Below, in pieces: positions 16,554 to 26,100 of a stretch of DNA of 64,000 nt (its first letter is position 1; every line of letters starts with the position of its first letter). The notes under the pieces are model-generated. The model was not told where the DNA came from. It made no database searches and saw nothing but the letters and a program-made list of their open reading frames with translations. Source of the stretch: Streptomyces sp. TRM64462 (GTDB lineage Bacteria; Actinomycetota; Actinomycetes; Streptomycetales; Streptomycetaceae); the NCBI RefSeq assembly GCF_013362995.1, contig NZ_JABWDV010000395.1, forward strand, positions 1 to 64,000. The letters are read 5' to 3'. Position numbers and translations under genes: made by a program.

Positions 16554-18524
16554 TCAGCTACGCCCTTGCCGCCGGCGCACGTCGCGAGCCTGGCGCACGA
16601 ACGCGCCTGCCGGGGTACCTGTGGACTCCCAGCCGTCCAGCAGAGCCGTCACGGAGGGGTCGGTGGGGGGCAGCCGTCGCACCAGGGTCGAGAGCTTCGG
16701 GCGCAGGAGCTCCAAAGGGACGAGTCTGAGCCGCTCGCAGACGTCCCGAGCGATCGCGGGGATCTCGTGACACAGCTCCGCCGCGCTGTCCGTGGCCGGT
16801 CCCGCCGGATCACGCTGAACCACCTGCATAAGGTGCTCCACGAGTGTCGGCAGATCCTCAGCCGCCACGGTCTGCTGCACCTGTCGCACCGCGGCCCGGC
16901 GCCGGCCGACGACGTCGGACTGGAGCAGGCCGAGCAGTTCCTGGACATGCGCGGGCAGAAGCGCCGTGGTGGCCGCTAGCCTCAATTTGGCCCGCGCGAA
17001 CGTGAAGTACGGGCCGAGATCTACTGCGGCCAGGGCGGGATCCATCCGAAGCCAGGCGTCGATATGCGGCATCTCCGCCCAGGCGCGAACCTCCTCGTTC
17101 AGCTCGCCCGTGGCGGTGCTCTCCCCGCGAGCCCGCCCTCGCCTTGGGGGACGTCCGTCCGAGGAGGCGCGTGGCTCCTCGGGAGTCTGGCTGTCGCCCG
17201 ATCCTCTCTGAGCGGCCGTCGCCGCACCGCGTGCGTGCCGTTCGGCGGCTTGGAGATGTCCGTTCCCGCCCGATCCCAGTGCCTGGACCTGCCAGTCGAA
17301 CAGATTCTGGAAGTCGGTCAAGTACTGCTCTTCCAGCACCATGAGCTTGGCCAGGACCGCCGCGTCCAGCCTCGTACCCCGGCGTTCGGCGCTCGCCAGG
17401 CGCAGGGTCAGCGTGTTCAGAAACCGCTTGATCTGCCGAGGATTGCCACGCAACGTACTGCCGAGCACCGGGGAGATCGCCGCCGCCCACGTCATGTCCT
17501 CGTACAACCGCGTCGGCATGCCAGCGCCGAGCGTGGCAGATGCGATGCCCGCATTCAGAGCAACCCCAAGGGCGCTTTCGCGCCTGCGCAGGTCAACTGC
17601 TTCGCACACCCTCTCGAACTGCTCCCGCTCAAGGTGCAGTTGCGCCAGCAGCAAATGCATGTATGTCTCGGCTTCGGGCGCGGACAACACCGGAATGCTG
17701 ATCTTGACCTGGAGCATCTTCTCCAGATACTCCGCGCCCAGACCAGACGTTCCGGGGCGGCCGAGGCCCGGGTAGCGTCGGTCGATGGCGGCCTGCACGA
17801 CCTCGGGGTGGGCAGCGATCACGAACGCGCTTTTCTCCACGTTGAGGAAGAGACGGATCGCCTCAAAGGTGTCAACGACCGTATGTGGCAGGCACCGGTC
17901 CAGGTCATCGATCAACACGATCACCGCCCGAACCTGCTCCAACGAACCCACCAAGCTGGCGAACTCCTGCCGGAACGCCCCCGGGTCCGCGGGAGTGCGG
18001 TTCTCTTCCGCGCTCTCCCCGACAGGCTCCTGGTCCGGGTACGTCCCCCCGACAGCGCTCTGGGCGATGGTGGAGGCCACGTCAGCCAAACCGGGATCGA
18101 GCGCGCCGGCAGCCATGGCCGCGCCGGCGGGCAGTGCCGCTCCGACCAGCATCTGTACCGGCCGCCGCAGGCTCCGGGCCACTCGTCTGAGTCGGCCCGC
18201 CTCCACAGCCTCGGCGCTGCCCTCATCGGCTTCTTGCTGCAGGCGCGTCAGCACTGCCTCCATGAGCGCGCCCTTGATGTCCTCATAGCCTTCGTACTGC
18301 CACGGGCTGAACGGGACCACGACGAAATGTCCGGCCTCGTCGGATGAAATGGTCGACAGTTCCTTCGAGACGATCCTCAGCAGGCTGCTCTTGCCTGAAC
18401 CCCAACCACCGAGCACACCCAGCGTCAGAGGCAGGAGCCGCTGCTGTGTCAGAGCAACGACCATCTCGTCAACGAGGAAGTCAAACCCGAGAAGGTCCAG
18501 ATCCGTCTCGTTATCCGACCACAC
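16554..18524 (-). CDS. qatA: QatA, KAP-family P-loop NTPase
   Basis: A 656-residue KAP NTPase. Walker A is GGWGSGKSS (K45), Walker B VIVLIDDLDRC near residue 206, and two Ala/Gly-rich hydrophobic segments near 130-160 lie inside the P-loop domain as in membrane-associated KAP proteins. The C-terminal third is helical and includes an Arg-rich low-complexity stretch around 470. QatA is the first gene of the Qat operon. GTG at 18524 was chosen because GGGAGG precedes it and the KAP fold (DLDLLGFDFLVDEM) starts at once; the frame is open to 18644 but has no ribosome site there. Confidence 0.92.
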   Translation of the reverse strand: MWSDNETDLDLLGFDFLVDEMVVALTQQRLLPLTLGVLGGWGSGKSSLLRIVSKELSTISSDEAGHFVVVPFSPWQYEGYEDIKGALMEAVLTRLQQEADEGSAEAVEAGRLRRVARSLRRPVQMLVGAALPAGAAMAAGALDPGLADVASTIAQSAVGGTYPDQEPVGESAEENRTPADPGAFRQEFASLVGSLEQVRAVIVLIDDLDRCLPHTVVDTFEAIRLFLNVEKSAFVIAAHPEVVQAAIDRRYPGLGRPGTSGLGAEYLEKMLQVKISIPVLSAPEAETYMHLLLAQLHLEREQFERVCEAVDLRRRESALGVALNAGIASATLGAGMPTRLYEDMTWAAAISPVLGSTLRGNPRQIKRFLNTLTLRLASAERRGTRLDAAVLAKLMVLEEQYLTDFQNLFDWQVQALGSGGNGHLQAAERHARGAATAAQRGSGDSQTPEEPRASSDGRPPRRGRARGESTATGELNEEVRAWAEMPHIDAWLRMDPALAAVDLGPYFTFARAKLRLAATTALLPAHVQELLGLLQSDVVGRRRAAVRQVQQTVAAEDLPTLVEHLMQVVQRDPAGPATDSAAELCHEIPAIARDVCERLRLVPLELLRPKLSTLVRRLPPTDPSVTALLDGWESTGTPAGAFVRQARDVRRRQGRS

Positions 18525-19181
18525 GCTACCTCCCACGCCCTGATCTGCGTTGGCTCCCGCCCAACACGTCCATGATCTTATGCCGAAAGGCCGAAAAAGC
18601 GCCCGGTTCGACGGAATTGGTGTCACGATGCAACTGCCCGGCACCTACAGACCGCTACCAAGGCCGCATCCGTCACTCACGGCCTCCAGCGACGTATGTG
18701 ACACGGGCCACGGCCGCCTTCGTGGCGAGCCCCCATCACCGGAGGAGGACCCGCAGCACACGCTCGTGGCCCCCTTGCAGAATCCCGTGTCTTCGCCGGT
18801 AACTCAGTCGCCCCCCTGGAACGGGCCACCGTTGCCGACATGCAGCCCAAGCTTCCGGCGTTGGTATTTCTGCTGCTTGCAGACGCGGAGACGCTGCCAT
18901 GATGCAGGTCCGGAACCGGCAGCGCGCTTGCGCGAGAGACTACACATTGCGTCCCACCAGGCCTGGCTGGGATGCCCTCGCCGCACTGCTGTGTGACGCT
19001 GCCGCTCGAGCGCTGTTTCGGAGAAGGGTTCAGCGGATAACTGAGGCCCCTCGCCTACCGAACCGCCCAGCGGAAGCAGTGGCAACTGCCCCTCCCGCTC
19101 CGACATGTCGGCCCGCGCCCGATGTCCGGAGTGCAATGAACATCCTCAGCGACCGTCGGCCGAGGCTCGACGCCGGACCAA
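18525..19181. other. Intergenic region between divergent qatA and the GNAT gene
   Basis: About 650 bases without a supported gene. Frames on both strands are short, lack ribosome sites and do not show the codon bias of neighbours. It must contain the qat promoter, which I could not pin to a clear -35/-10 pair. Confidence 0.5.
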
Positions 19182-19204
19182 TTGTCAGTAGCGACGGCTA
19201 GCCT
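19182..19204 (+). promoter_or_regulatory. RecA-NDp/PafBC-type DNA-damage promoter
   Basis: TTGTCAGTAGC, a 6-base spacer, then TAGCCT, against the actinobacterial RecA-NDp consensus TTGTCAGTGGC-N6-TAGGGT (10 of 11 in the first block). The -10 box ends at 19204 and the ATG is at 19213, so the transcript should be leaderless or nearly so, which fits the lack of a ribosome site. Confidence 0.7.
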
Positions 19205-19212
19205 CAACCTTC

Positions 19213-20565
19213 ATGAGTCTTGCGCGCCGACCGGCTAGCGAACTTCCCGGCGACCCCGCCCAGTTGCGGTTGGTCTACAGCCACGGGCACCCCGCCGTGC
19301 CCTACGAGGACGAGGACACCCTTGAGCACTGGCGTGTCTCCATCCGCGCCTACCACGACGAGGAGGAGGAATGCGCCGACGGCTGCACCGATGCGTGCCA
19401 GCAGCTCATCGACAACGGCAGCGAGGCCGGCTGGCTGCGTCTGTGGCGGCTGCGTGACAACACCGGTGCGGATCGCTGGATGGTCGCGGACGCCCAATCG
19501 GGAGACCTGGAGAGCATCGCGGCCACCGTCCTCGACGACGGCGAGTATTCCGATGCCTTCCAGGAGATCATCGACTGCCCGGTGGGGGATCTGCTCATCC
19601 TGGACCGGGTGTTCCTGGCCCGTCCCTGGCGCGGCTTCGGCCTGGGTCCGGTGTTCGCCGCCGAGGCCATCCGCCGCCTGTCCGGCGGCTGCTGTGCGGT
19701 CGCGGCCGAGCCCGGCATGGCCGAATGGCCCGAAAACCGGGACGAGGTGAATGACGCCGACCGCGCCACGGCCAAGGCCAAGATCGCCGCCCTGTGGGAG
19801 TCGATCGGCTTCCACGCCTTCCACGGCGGGGTGCAGCTGCTCGATACCAGCCTGCAGGAGTCCATCGACCTGCACCGTGCGCGCCGCAAGGACCTGGAGG
19901 ACCTCTCCGCCGCCTACCGGGCCCACCTCGAGGGCCGGCCCGCTCTCCCTGAGCTGGCCGTGACCCCGCCCGCCTCGCCAGCGACTCCCGTGCCGGCCGC
20001 TACCCGTCAGCCACCCGCGCCCGCCCCGGAGGTAGAGGCGGAGCCCGGCGACGGACTGGCGGCCGCCGCGAGCCTGTCCGACCTCCAGCGGAAGTGCAAA
20101 TTCTCTGGCTGGAGCCCCGGCGACCGCGCCGCCGCCCTGGCCGTCGCTGCACAGGCCACCCACGACACCGACCTGCGCCAACTGGCCGCCCAGGTCAAGC
20201 ACGTGCACTTCGGCCTGCGCGACGCCTGGACCGACGCGATCACCTTTCCCGGCCGCCTCTTTAACGTGCATCCCTTCCGGGAAAACCCCGCCGCCCTCGG
20301 GCCACTGGCCGGACTGTGGGTCTACGGCTCCAATCTCAACGGCCGTTACCGGGGCCGCTCCCACGCCGTGGGCGGGGACTGCCAGCACGCCCGCCCCCTC
20401 ACCCCGGACACCGAACGCATGACCCTGGCCGACCTCCTCGACCTGACCAGTTTCTGGGAATGGAACGGCCCCAGCTGCTCCTTCTGCCACGGATGGTCCG
20501 GCCAACGCCTGACCCCCGACCAGCACACCCACTACCTCACTGTCCTCGCTGGCCACCAGCGCTGA
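19213..20565 (+). CDS. GNAT-like acetyltransferase with C-terminal zinc-binding region
   Basis: A 450-residue protein. Residues 120-215 resemble a GNAT fold: the strand LLILDRVFLARPWRG is followed by the acetyl-CoA loop-like RGFGLGPVFAAEAIRR and a late strand SIGFHAFHGG. After a Pro-rich linker (about 255-275), the C-terminal domain has Cys/His pairs (GGDCQHARPL and CSFCHGWSG) that look like a zinc site. The whole protein is not a family I can name. It is preceded directly by a damage-type promoter and has no ribosome site, so a leaderless message is likely. Whether it modifies a protein, a small molecule or a phage component is unknown. Confidence 0.65.
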   Translation: MSLARRPASELPGDPAQLRLVYSHGHPAVPYEDEDTLEHWRVSIRAYHDEEEECADGCTDACQQLIDNGSEAGWLRLWRLRDNTGADRWMVADAQSGDLESIAATVLDDGEYSDAFQEIIDCPVGDLLILDRVFLARPWRGFGLGPVFAAEAIRRLSGGCCAVAAEPGMAEWPENRDEVNDADRATAKAKIAALWESIGFHAFHGGVQLLDTSLQESIDLHRARRKDLEDLSAAYRAHLEGRPALPELAVTPPASPATPVPAATRQPPAPAPEVEAEPGDGLAAAASLSDLQRKCKFSGWSPGDRAAALAVAAQATHDTDLRQLAAQVKHVHFGLRDAWTDAITFPGRLFNVHPFRENPAALGPLAGLWVYGSNLNGRYRGRSHAVGGDCQHARPLTPDTERMTLADLLDLTSFWEWNGPSCSFCHGWSGQRLTPDQHTHYLTVLAGHQR

Positions 20566-20644
20566 CCGCGGCGATCACGTAACCGGCCACGGGTGCTCAC
20601 CGCGATGCTCCCGGCCCGGCCGGGCCGCAGGGAAACGGGAACGC

Positions 20645-21012
20645 ATGCAAGATCACCAGACCGGACGCGGCCGTGCAGGGCAGCTGCCCGACCGGCTGCG
20701 TGCCGTCGGCCCGGGCTGGTACCCCTGCTGCTGCGACTGCACACCCACCTCCTCGCGTGGGACGCCGAGTACCGAGTCGAGGTTCTCAAGGAGAAGTTCG
20801 GCGCAGCCCGCGTGCACATCGTCACTGACTCGGGGGCATCGGATTCCGAGATGCGCAGCCTCCTTGTCCTGTCCGGGGAGGAACAGCCCGCGACCGTCTG
20901 CGAGTTCTGCGGGGCAGTCGGACGCCGTCGGCGCCGCGCCGATGCCCCGTATGGCTGGACCACGGCTGTGTGCGATCCCTGCCAGACCGCGTGGTCCGTC
21001 ACTCCATCCTGA
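20645..21012 (+). pseudogene. Small conserved zinc-ribbon-like protein broken by a 1-base deletion
   Basis: The frame from ATG 20645 reads LPDRLRAVGPGWYP and then fails; shifting one base at 20722-20725 restores a sensible protein: LLLRLHTHLLAWDAEYRVEVLKEKFGAARV through VCEFCGAVGRRRR and VCDPCQTAW. The pattern matches a widespread small bacterial family in which a helix with VKEKFGTLR is followed by two CxxC knuckles. One C is missing from a run (CCCC where CCCCC is expected), so this is either a decayed gene or a base-calling error. Function unknown. Confidence 0.55.
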
Positions 21013-21343
21013 TCGTCAACGGCGCAGTGCGCCACCACCGCAGGCAACGACGGGACACCAATGAAAGGCGACTCCAGGGGCCCCCGCAGGGTGTGCCGGC
21101 GGCTGTCCGACAGGTCCGCGCCCAGCGGCCGTCGCCGATCCCAGCTCTGCGGTCGTTCGCTGTCCGGCTGTACGTGTCTTCCGGCACCGCGCTGGTCTGC
21201 GGAGCCAAAAACCTGATGTGCCCGGCATCGACTGCTGACACCATGCCGTCAGCACCTGCCCGGCCCCTCGCCGACACCAAATTTGGAGCGGTGGCTTACG
21301 ACGGGAGGCGACACTGCCCCGAGCACCCGGAGAGAGCACAGCC
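21013..21343. other. Intergenic region
   Basis: No supported gene or clear signal apart from the GGAGAG ribosome site at its right end for the gene starting at 21344. Confidence 0.5.
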
Positions 21344-22444
21344 GTGACGACAACAGCCCCTGGCGACGACATCGCCTTGGCCCTAATTGCGCAGGACATC
21401 ATGTTCCTGCGACGCTTCGCCCAGAGCGTCACGGTCGGGGCCTTGGACGAGGCTGTCGTCCCGGTCTTCTGCATGCACAACTACATGTGCCTGATCATTC
21501 ACGAGTCCCACCGGGCACTTCGCCAGGTCGCTCCCGACCTCGCGGACGCCCTCGCCTACGACTGCGCGCCTGCCATCGAGCGCGCTCGGCACTCGGTCAA
21601 GCTCTACGACGACAAGTACAAGGAACTGGATGATGTCGGCGCCGACTTCCGGCGCATCATTGAGGAACACCGTCAGGAATTCCTCGGCAACACGTGGCTG
21701 CCACTGGCTCGGCCGCTGGAGAGGGATCTCGTCCTGTGGCGCTTTCGCGGCAGGCTTGTCTCGACCTCTCACACAGCCAGCTTCTTCCTCGCATTCCCCC
21801 CGCAGGCTTTCAAGAACAAGGACGATCTCGGTCCCAGGCTGCATGCCGTCGCCGTGGAACAGGGCAGGTACATTGGCGCGGCGGCAGAAGGCCTGCCCTG
21901 GCAGGGGCAGCCCGTCCTCGACGTGATGAAGACAACGGACCGCACGGAGAACAAGGTGCGTGCCGAGAAGCACTACCGGCGAAGCTTCGATCCCGCCCTC
22001 CGAGAGGAGATCAAGGCCTCCCTGACAGCCATGACCTGTGCACTGAACACCGCTGCCGTCCTCCTCGCCGACGACACCAACCCCTCCTCGGCGACAACAC
22101 TGTTCAAGCTGCGCTACATCACCCTTCATCACGTCCTCTCCAGCCTCGGCAAGCTCGATGACCAGTACGGAGCCGAACTCCGCACGCCGGACCGAGCGCT
22201 GCTGAAGGACATCCTCGACGCCCCGATGAGCAACCTGAACCTTCAGGCTCACAGAGGCTTCAGGAACACTCTGGTCCACTACCGCCCCACGCGGGACGTG
22301 CAGGAACGACTGTCTCTTGACGCACCGCTCTACGGCCTCTTGGACGCCTACTTCCCAGCAGATGAAGCACGATCGCTCGGCGACACCCTTGTGCTCCACA
22401 CCGCTCACGTCGCCGACCGCATGAGCGCCTGGTGCGACAACTGA
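21344..22444 (+). CDS. Helical protein with HEPN-like motif
   Basis: A 366-residue, almost entirely helical protein. Near residue 307 it contains GFRNTLVHYRP, fitting the HEPN motif R-x4-H with an aromatic residue after the His, preceded by QAHRG. The N-terminal half (FCMHNYMCLIIHESHRAL) is hydrophobic and helical without a clear signal or membrane segment. The family is not recognised. GTG at 21344 follows GGAGAG. It is convergent with the gene ending at 22484. A role as an RNase effector is an inference from the motif and from location in an island with two other nuclease-type genes. Confidence 0.6.
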   Translation: MTTTAPGDDIALALIAQDIMFLRRFAQSVTVGALDEAVVPVFCMHNYMCLIIHESHRALRQVAPDLADALAYDCAPAIERARHSVKLYDDKYKELDDVGADFRRIIEEHRQEFLGNTWLPLARPLERDLVLWRFRGRLVSTSHTASFFLAFPPQAFKNKDDLGPRLHAVAVEQGRYIGAAAEGLPWQGQPVLDVMKTTDRTENKVRAEKHYRRSFDPALREEIKASLTAMTCALNTAAVLLADDTNPSSATTLFKLRYITLHHVLSSLGKLDDQYGAELRTPDRALLKDILDAPMSNLNLQAHRGFRNTLVHYRPTRDVQERLSLDAPLYGLLDAYFPADEARSLGDTLVLHTAHVADRMSAWCDN

Positions 22445-22483
22445 TCGGCAGGACCTACGGTGCGCCGTCCTGGGCGGTGGGAG

Positions 22484-23089
22484 TCAGCCGAACCAGTGGA
22501 CCAGGCGCGCCGTGTTGTGCACGGCAAGGGCTCGTTCCTCAAGACCGAGCGCGTACTGTTTTGCCGTGTCGTCACTGCGGGTCAAGAGCAGGGACGACAG
22601 GCCGATGAGCCGGGCGCTGCCCAGGCAGGCGACGTCGAGGGCCAGGGCCAGCATCTCGGGGGAGATGTCGTGGGCCCTCAGTGTGCCGTCGACGTAGCGG
22701 GCCATGTGCGCGAGCCCGGTGGGAGTGCTGTGGGTGACCTGACTCAGCAGTGAGTACGCCACCGGTAGCCAGCCCGGCTCGGGGGAGGGCTCGCCCATGG
22801 CCAGGAGCAGCTCGTCGATCGGCGGCAAGGGCTTGCGCCCCTTCGCTATGGCTTGTGGCCCTTCGACCACGCTGTCAGGCAGATGGAGCAGCTGCTCCGC
22901 GGCTTTGAGGGACACCCCGTTGCTGGAGAACAGGGCGGGGGTCTTCTCCTTGCGGGCGCGGAACTCGTCGAAGTAGCGGGAGGAGCGCTGCACATGTGCC
23001 TCGTCGTCCTTCTGCTCCTGGGCCAGCCAACTGTCCCTGCGCCAGGCGGGCCTCACCCTGGCCCAAATCCCGCAGGGCGACAGCGACAC
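22484..23089 (-). CDS. Helical protein of unknown function, probably N-terminally truncated
   Basis: A 201-residue frame. The region from about residue 40 on looks real (YFDEFRARKEKTPALFSS, YSLLSQVTHSTPTGLAH, then a helical C-terminus). It resembles actinobacterial proteins in which a first helical half precedes this part, and that half is missing here. The first residues (MSLSPCGIWARVRPAW) are low-complexity and the start is uncertain; no ribosome site is seen. Its upstream end meets the promoter of the large gene at 23194, so truncation by insertion of that cassette is possible. Confidence 0.4.
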   Translation of the reverse strand: MSLSPCGIWARVRPAWRRDSWLAQEQKDDEAHVQRSSRYFDEFRARKEKTPALFSSNGVSLKAAEQLLHLPDSVVEGPQAIAKGRKPLPPIDELLLAMGEPSPEPGWLPVAYSLLSQVTHSTPTGLAHMARYVDGTLRAHDISPEMLALALDVACLGSARLIGLSSLLLTRSDDTAKQYALGLEERALAVHNTARLVHWFG

Positions 23090-23164
23090 CGCCTTCGAAG
23101 CCAGTCAGGACCTCGGGCGACGCTGTGAAACGTGAAGTCTGCAATGAGCGATGGTCGGGCGGCG

Positions 23165-23187
23165 TTGTCAGTGGTGCCTGAGACAGT
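23165..23187 (+). promoter_or_regulatory. RecA-NDp/PafBC-type DNA-damage promoter
   Basis: TTGTCAGTGGT, 6-base spacer, then GACAGT: 10 of 11 match to the first consensus block, weak -10. The GTG start codon at 23194 lies 6 bases after the -10, again predicting a leaderless transcript. Confidence 0.6.
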
Positions 23188-23193
23188 GGTGGG

Positions 23194-26100
23194 GTGCACA
23201 GCCATGCAGAGCGAGCCTTCGATGATGCAGTGCGGACCGGTCGTGCGAACGCGGCCATTTTGGAGATGGCCCGCCGCCACTGTCTGAACATGACGTTCAC
23301 CGAGTTCGGCGGCCAGGGTATGGCCGAGGCGGCCACCGGCCTGCCGATCAACACGCGGCAGGTGAGCTGCCTCGTGGCGCATGGCGGTGCCAGCGCGAAC
23401 TTGGACTGGATCGCTGGGGAGTTCTACGAACAGCATTGCGTGGGCTGTTCCCACCGCCGTCCGACGGGCGACGTGCCGAACCTTGCCACGGTCATGGATG
23501 AGCGCAAGGAGGCCGCAGCCAGAGCCGAAGCGGTAGAACGAGCGGAAACGGCGAAGCGGCACCGCGCCTGGCAGCAGCGTGCGGAAGACCGTCGGGGCAC
23601 GCAGGCGTCGTCGGATCCAGCAATGGCCAGTGCTCTGGACGACATCGCCCTCCTGGATCAGGAGCCGGGAACGGAACGGGACCGGGAGGCCTGCGATGGC
23701 GCGCTGCGGCGATTGACTGCACTGGCCGAGCGGGCGCCGGAGACCTTCAGCACCGCGGTGATCGCGTTGGCCCTGGACCTGGTGACCGACGTCCACGTCC
23801 CGGAGTTGCTGACGCCGCTGCGGCACGTGGCCCGCGTCCGCAGCGAGCACGCAGCGAATGTCCTGCGAGCCGCTTTGGCCACGCTGCGGCACAGTCCTGT
23901 TGTCGAGGCCGGCCGCTGCGTGACCGACCTGCTGCGTCCCCACGATGGGGACCAGGTGGACGAGCCAGTGGTCCGGTCCCTTGTGTACCTCGCTGAGCCT
24001 CAAAGCCGACGCTTCGGGGTCTACGAAGGCGGAACCGGAGACGCCAGTGCTCTTCGTGTGGCAGCCGGAGCGGCCCCTCAGGCCGTGGCCCGTGTGCTCA
24101 CCAGCATGCTGCCAGCCCCGCGACCATCCGAGTCGCTAATGGTCCCGCCAGGTGTGCGGCCCGCTCCTCAATCAGAACGAGAGCTGGAGATGGATCGGCG
24201 TGCTGCCGCAGCCGCCGTACAGGCCCTGGCGTTCACCCACCCGGATGTGGCAATTGCACTCGTGCCGCAAATGCTCCTGAACCTGGGGGTGGACGGCGAC
24301 CACCACAACGATCCCGCACCGATCGCCACGGTTCAAAGGTCCCTCGCCACCCTGCTCGTCCTGGAGGTGGGTGACGTGCCTGCCCAGCTCGAGCACACCG
24401 GCCGTACAGCCGGAGACTTCGTGCGCGAGCGTCTGTTCGGTGTGCTGGAGCAGGCCGGCCGCCTCATCGACCCTGGGTACAGATTTCGCACCGCGGGTGA
24501 TCCTCAGCTCGATGCGAGCCAGCAGAGAAGAGTCTTCGAGTATCTGCTTTCCAGGTGCCTGACCCGCGTCGGGGGTGACTGGGGCGGCCACGTGCGCTTC
24601 CCGGCCGCGACTTTGATCGAGCAGCTGGCCCAGACCCATCCGGCCTGGACGCAGCCGCAGCTGGCTGCCCTCCTGGGTGCGGCCCTGACAGCCATCGACA
24701 CACTGGAGTCGGCGAATACCACCCCCACCCCGCTCCTGGCCGCCCCAGAACCGGCCCCGCCGGAGCTGCAGTTCCTGGAGCGAATGGCCTACCGGCAGTT
24801 GTTGGCGTCCAGCATCGGCAGGCTCCTGGACGCTTTGGAGCACATCGCCACCATCGATGCAACGGCAGTATGCGGCGCGGTCATCGACACCATCACCGAC
24901 GAACGCGACAGCCAGCGCAAACACGTTATCGTGCCGCGCTTGCTGCCGCTCCTGGGGACGCTCGGACGACGCCACGGCGACCACCCCGGCCTGCTGCGGA
25001 TGATCATCCCGCTCCTGCACACCTACATTGTCGACTCCGATGTAGCCTCGCGGTCGGCAGCGCTAACCGCCTGGGCGGACATCGGCCGCGCGCATCAGCT
25101 GCCCTCGAGCATCTCCGACCTCCTGCCAGCGCTGCTCACCGACCCTTACCTAGGCGTCATCGACGGTGTCCTCGACACCGCCCTGCGTCTGGACTGGAGC
25201 ACCGAGGACAGCGCCTCTCTGCTGGCCTACGCCCTGTCGGTCTGCGAACACGTAGACATCGCCCGGTTTCCGGACACCGTCAAGAAGGCCATGGCGGCTG
25301 CCTCCAATCTCTCCCGAGGCAATGAAGCCCTCAGGATCCACACGGAGCAGGAAATCCTCCGACGCGCCGCCGACCTCGACGGCTACGACCTACGCGACGC
25401 CCTGAACGGTGACTGGCTGCCGCAGACCGCCACCACCCCGGCCATGGCCCAGCTGCGGCTGCGCCAAGTGCGCGACCCGCGCGTCAACGACCGGCTTAAC
25501 GCCCACGACAACCTGGAACTGTGCGCGCTGCTTAACTGCGGCTCGGGCCTGGCCAGCCTGACGGTGGAGGATCTTCAGGCGGCCGCTCTTGAACTCGGGC
25601 CACACCAGGTGGTCGGTGCGGCCGAATACGCCGAAGTCGCCTGGCGGGCAGCCCGCCCCGGAGATGCCGCCACCATCATGAACAGTGTCCTCAAGGCAAC
25701 CCCGGACGAGCCTGCATTTACCCTCCACCGAGCCCTGCTCACCCTGATCGCCGCCGCGGCCGCCTTTGATGCAGCCGCGGTGGCCGGAGAAGATATGCGT
25801 GCGACCGCCCTTGCGCTGACGCATGCTGCTCAAGCCGTCGGAGCAGACAACGATGTGAGCGCCTTGGCGGACCAAGTCCGCACTCGTGTCACAGTCCGAA
25901 GCCTTCTCATGGGCCACGAGCTGGTACCGGCTGCCGGGGCAGGCCAGGGCCATTCCGACAGCGATCCGGCCGTCGCGCTCCGCGCCCGCGCAGCCCACTT
26001 GCAGAGCACCGCCGCCACGCTAAGAGAGCAGTGTCAGCAGGCAACGGCGACCGCCGCCTACGGCCGGTGCTTCGCCGCCCTGTGCGAGGTGGCCGCCTTC

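Noticed and set aside
13759-18524. QueC- and TatD-like genes as a 7-deazaguanine DNA-modification (Dpd) cluster
   Set aside because: No QueD, QueE, DpdA or other pathway genes are present, while the KAP NTPase and QatB identify the Qat system.
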